From assembly GCA_035497735.1 (NCBI GenBank), contig DATJCX010000031.1, positions 1 through 24,666 of the forward strand: a DNA stretch of 24,666 bases, given 5' to 3'. Of the stretch, positions 22,871-24,666 are shown in pieces. This DNA is from Brumimicrobium sp035497735. Lineage in GTDB: Bacteria; Bacteroidota; Bacteroidia; Flavobacteriales_D; Crocinitomicaceae. Made by a program: the position numbers and the translations under genes. The number at the start of each line of letters is the position of its first letter. The stretch's first letter is position 1. Below the pieces are notes generated by a model. The model had not been told where the DNA came from, ran no database searches, and was given only the letters and a program-made list of their open reading frames with translations.

Positions 22871-23032
22871 AACTTTTGATTTTTAAAATGAAATCTAAAA
22901 GTTATGGAATGTTTAGGGAATTACCGACTTGGTCGGTTTAGTTCAACGGGTAATATTGTAAGCAAAAATAATCTTTTCAAACAGATTTTGAAATATTAAA
23001 CAGCTATTTTACTAAATACCTTTTCTATTCTT

Positions 23033-23040
23033 TATCTTTG
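23033..23040 (+). promoter_or_regulatory. -7 box of the acyltransferase gene
   Basis: TATCTTTG matches the consensus exactly and lies 31 nt before the ATG at 23072, outside the island repeat, so this gene keeps a native promoter. Confidence 0.5.
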
Positions 23041-23071
23041 ACGTAAAATAAAAACAAAGTATTAAATCTAA

Positions 23072-23812
23072 ATGAAGCTAGTAAAAGGTCTCTTTTTCAA
23101 CTTATGGAAGCTATATATTGGTCTAGTCTTCATTGTTACCCTTGCCTTTTTCTACCCGATTTTGAGCATTCTCTTACTGAGAAAGGAATGGAAGGTTGCG
23201 ACTTTTAAGGTAAATGTCATTTGGGCCAGATGTATTCGGATTTTTTGTTTTTATGCTGTTGACATCAAAGGTTTCAAGGTTAATACTGATGAGCCATTTG
23301 TCATTGTAGCAAACCACACCTCTTATCTCGATATTTTCTTAATGTATAGCATTCTCCCGAAGAATCGCTTTCTATTTATGGGGAAGAGTGAAATTCTTAA
23401 TTATCCTTTAGTTAAAACATTCTTTAAAAAACTAAACATTCCAGTTGATAGAAGCAGCAGCATAAAATCTGCGAAATCGCTTATACAAGCTAAAAATGAA
23501 GTGGAGAACGGATGGAGTATTGTCGTTTTTCCAGAAGGAGGTATTTTAGACCCTAGTTCTATCGTTCACGAATTTAAAAATGGAGCATTTCAGTTAGCTA
23601 AACTATCCAAGTGCGCCATTTTACCAATTACATTTATCAACAACTATCAACTACTTTCAGACCCTACTTACTTTTGGCATCCAGCCAGACCTGGTATCGC
23701 CAAAGTATATATGCATCCGCTTATTAGCAAGGAAGAGGTGATGAATTCGGAGATGAACACAATAAAAGATAAAGCTTATCAGCAAATTATTTCTATTTTA
23801 CAAGGAGAATAA
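23072..23812 (+). CDS. 1-acyl-sn-glycerol-3-phosphate acyltransferase (PlsC family)
   Basis: Transfers an acyl chain to lysophosphatidic acid to make phosphatidic acid in the inner membrane. The 246-residue protein has an N-terminal membrane segment (about 8-37), the catalytic H82-x4-D87 in NHTSYLD, and FPEGG at 153-157, the acyltransferase blocks I and III. Ornithine-lipid acyltransferases of the same family cannot be excluded. It is the first of three plus-strand genes; gatC begins 28 bp after it but has its own -7 box. Confidence 0.9.
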   Translation: MKLVKGLFFNLWKLYIGLVFIVTLAFFYPILSILLLRKEWKVATFKVNVIWARCIRIFCFYAVDIKGFKVNTDEPFVIVANHTSYLDIFLMYSILPKNRFLFMGKSEILNYPLVKTFFKKLNIPVDRSSSIKSAKSLIQAKNEVENGWSIVVFPEGGILDPSSIVHEFKNGAFQLAKLSKCAILPITFINNYQLLSDPTYFWHPARPGIAKVYMHPLISKEEVMNSEMNTIKDKAYQQIISILQGE

Positions 23813-23813
23813 T

Positions 23814-23821
23814 TAAATTTG
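23814..23821 (+). promoter_or_regulatory. -7 box of gatC
   Basis: TAAATTTG begins 2 nt after the acyltransferase stop and 26 nt before the gatC ATG. It covers the upstream in-frame TTG (23819), so translation from that TTG is unlikely. Confidence 0.5.
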
Positions 23822-23839
23822 CAGCATAATAACAAGGAA

Positions 23840-24139
23840 ATGGAAATAACAGATAATTTAATTGACCATCTATCAAACCTAGCGAAACTTTCTTTTGAAG
23901 GAGAGAAAAAAGAAAAGATCAAGAAGGATCTAGCAAAAATGGTAGGATTAATGGATAAATTAAAAGAAGTAAACACAGATGATGTTGAACCTTTAATTTA
24001 TTTAACAGATGAAATCAATGTGTTAAGAGAGGATATTCCGCTAGAAACAATTACACATGAGGAGGCTTTAAAAAATGCTCCTAAAAAAGACTCTGATTAT
24101 TTTAGAATTCCGAAAGTAATTGATAAATCAGAAGAATAA
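23840..24139 (+). CDS. gatC: Asp/Glu-tRNA amidotransferase subunit GatC
   Basis: The small linker subunit of GatCAB, which converts misacylated Glu-tRNA-Gln and Asp-tRNA-Asn to the correct amide. The 99-residue sequence has the family pattern: EITDNLIDHLSNLAKLSF, a long helix with KIKKDLAKMVGLMDKLKEVNTDDVEPL, then LREDIPLETITHEEALKNAP and DYFRIPKVI at the end. The ATG at 23840 is chosen over the in-frame TTG at 23819, which overlaps a -7 box. gatA and gatB are not adjacent. It overlaps the next gene by one base (TAATG). Confidence 0.93.
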   Translation: MEITDNLIDHLSNLAKLSFEGEKKEKIKKDLAKMVGLMDKLKEVNTDDVEPLIYLTDEINVLREDIPLETITHEEALKNAPKKDSDYFRIPKVIDKSEE

Positions 24140-24414
24140 TGAAGAAAATATTTATTACAATAATCACTGTAGCGAGTCTTGCTTCATGCAGTTCAGAAAA
24201 CCAACTTTGTGAATGTATAGAAGCTGGAGCGGAAGCAGACAAAATATCAGCCTCTTTCTTTGACAGAGAAGCTACACAGGAAGGAAAGGACAGTCTTGAT
24301 AACGCTCTTAAGAAAAGAGACAAGATTTGTGCGGCTTATCAATATATGCTAGCACATGAGTTACAAGAAAAAGCTAAAGACTGTAAGTCGCTTAAGTTTG
24401 ATCCAGAAAAGTAA
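24139..24414 (+). CDS. Small lipoprotein of unknown function
   Basis: A 91-residue protein with a lipoprotein signal (MKKIFITIITVASLASC, C17 lipidated). The mature part is short, charged and helical, with four further cysteines (CECIEAG, KRDKICAAY, AKDCKSL) that may form disulfides in the periplasm. No family recognised. The start shares one base with the gatC stop, so the two are translationally coupled. Confidence 0.7.
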   Translation: MKKIFITIITVASLASCSSENQLCECIEAGAEADKISASFFDREATQEGKDSLDNALKKRDKICAAYQYMLAHELQEKAKDCKSLKFDPEK

Positions 24415-24428
24415 TTCACTTAATATTC

Positions 24429-24464
24429 AATGAAAAAAGACTGCCTAGGCAGTCTTTTTTCATT
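24429..24464. terminator. Perfect 36-nt palindromic bidirectional terminator
   Basis: AATGAAAAAAGACTGCCT is followed directly by its reverse complement, centred at 24446.5. It folds as a GC-rich upper stem (GACTGC/GCAGTC) with A and T runs on either side, and so works for the plus-strand lipoprotein operon and for the convergent OmpA-family gene. Confidence 0.9.
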
Positions 24465-24492
24465 GGAATACTCATTTTCATTGGAATACTCA
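24457..24492. repeat. Tandem duplication of 18 bp
   Basis: TTTTCATTGGAATACTCA occurs twice in a row without mismatch (24457-24474, 24475-24492). The first copy includes the T run and end of the adjacent terminator; the second stops 2 bp before the stop codon of the OmpA-family gene. Confidence 0.9.
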
Positions 24493-24494
24493 CG

Positions 24495-24666
24495 TTATTT
24501 CATTCTCACGATAATGAACTCTGTTCTTCTGTTCTTCTCGTGTAACGCTTCTTTTTCTTCTTCTGTTTTAACTTTATTAATTTCAGCATTGCTGTACTTT
24601 AAACGTGACAATCCATATCCTTTTCCTGAGATACGGCTCTTGTCAATTCCTTTTGATATAATGTAA
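24495..24666 (-). CDS. OmpA-family protein, C-terminal fragment at window edge
   Basis: The last 56 codons of a minus-strand gene that enters from the right edge. The sequence includes ISKGIDKSRISGKGYGLSR and ends EKNRRTEFIIVRMK, which is the end of an OmpA-like peptidoglycan-binding domain (the GYGxxR and NRRTEFxI pattern). Such domains anchor outer-membrane proteins to the cell wall. The rest of the protein cannot be seen, so its full type is unknown. The plus-strand reading frame on top of it is not a gene. Confidence 0.85.
   Translation of the reverse strand, partial: YIISKGIDKSRISGKGYGLSRLKYSNAEINKVKTEEEKEALHEKNRRTEFIIVRMK

Larger units (their letters stand above)
22369..22949 (-). repeat. 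Island direct repeat, copy 2 (581 bp)
   Basis: Second copy of the 583-bp repeat, same orientation, with equivalents of each internal feature: hairpin ACGAT-TGT-ATCGT (22377-22389), -7 box (22401-22408), recombinase fragment (22637-22870), palindrome (22867-22907), hairpin ACCGAC-TTG-GTCGGT (22923-22937). It ends with GTTCAACGG, after which the chromosomal flank leads to the acyltransferase gene. Apart from the fragment there is no gene from 22344 to 23071. Confidence 0.9.

Noticed and set aside
24430..24666. Plus-strand open frame at the right edge
   Set aside because: It lies opposite a clear OmpA-family C-terminus on the minus strand and starts inside the palindromic terminator.
1..24666. 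CRISPR array
   Set aside because: No set of regularly spaced short direct repeats; the only tandem repeat is the two-unit 18-bp duplication at 24457-24492.

Overview
The window reads as a low-GC chromosome segment of a Bacteroidota bacterium, most likely Flavobacteriales and possibly Crocinitomicaceae or a Fluviicola-like lineage (family level is inference). The evidence is a protein with a type IX secretion C-terminal sorting domain, starts without Shine-Dalgarno sequences, many Bacteroidota-type -7 boxes (TAnnTTTG) just upstream of starts, and membrane proteins resembling the flavobacterial families DUF6427 and DUF6341.

Layout. 1-2282 (minus): proton-translocating transhydrogenase pntA then pntB (pntB runs off the left edge). 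2466-4457 (minus): a secreted PNGase F-like glycoamidase with a T9SS tail. 4630-5274 (plus): a membrane-anchored CHAP-domain protein, followed by a 123-bp near-palindrome. 5534-8146 (minus): alaS. 8253-9224 (plus): an M23 peptidase with a good promoter. 9282-10405: a zinc-ribbon protein, a small membrane protein and tadA. 10414-12905 (minus): a small membrane protein, kynurenine 3-monooxygenase and an outer-membrane-type protein, apparently one operon. 12906-13221: no protein gene, but a probable small RNA on the plus strand. 13222-13911: purQ. 13963-15218: divergent DUF6427-like and DUF6341-like genes. 15266-17015 (minus): GT2 and GT9 glycosyltransferases, probably for LPS core. 17135-18847 (minus): a peptide-binding lipoprotein. 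18954-19925 (minus): trpS. 23072-24414 (plus): a PlsC-type acyltransferase, gatC and a small lipoprotein. 24495-24666 (minus): the end of an OmpA-family protein.

The unusual part is an island at 19955-22949, inserted between the divergent housekeeping genes trpS and plsC. Two direct repeats of 583 and 581 bp (about 98% identical) each carry the first ~77 codons of a truncated tyrosine recombinase. Between them are two unrelated genes on the same strand, a lipoprotein with a calcium-loop motif and a PD-(D/E)XK nuclease-like protein. Each is followed at its 3' end by a ~125-nt imperfect palindrome with AAC and GTT at its ends. This order (gene, palindrome, gene, palindrome, all one way) is that of integron gene cassettes without an integrase. 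Unit boundaries fit cleavage before TT, and one boundary reads GTTGAAC, matching the GTTRRRY core. The repeats also place a -7 promoter box upstream of trpS and of the first cargo gene. I regard this as a candidate attC-like cassette array or HUH-type element derivative, not a proven one.

The remaining genes are mostly housekeeping: tRNA charging and modification (alaS, trpS, gatC, tadA), purine synthesis, redox balance, and envelope building.
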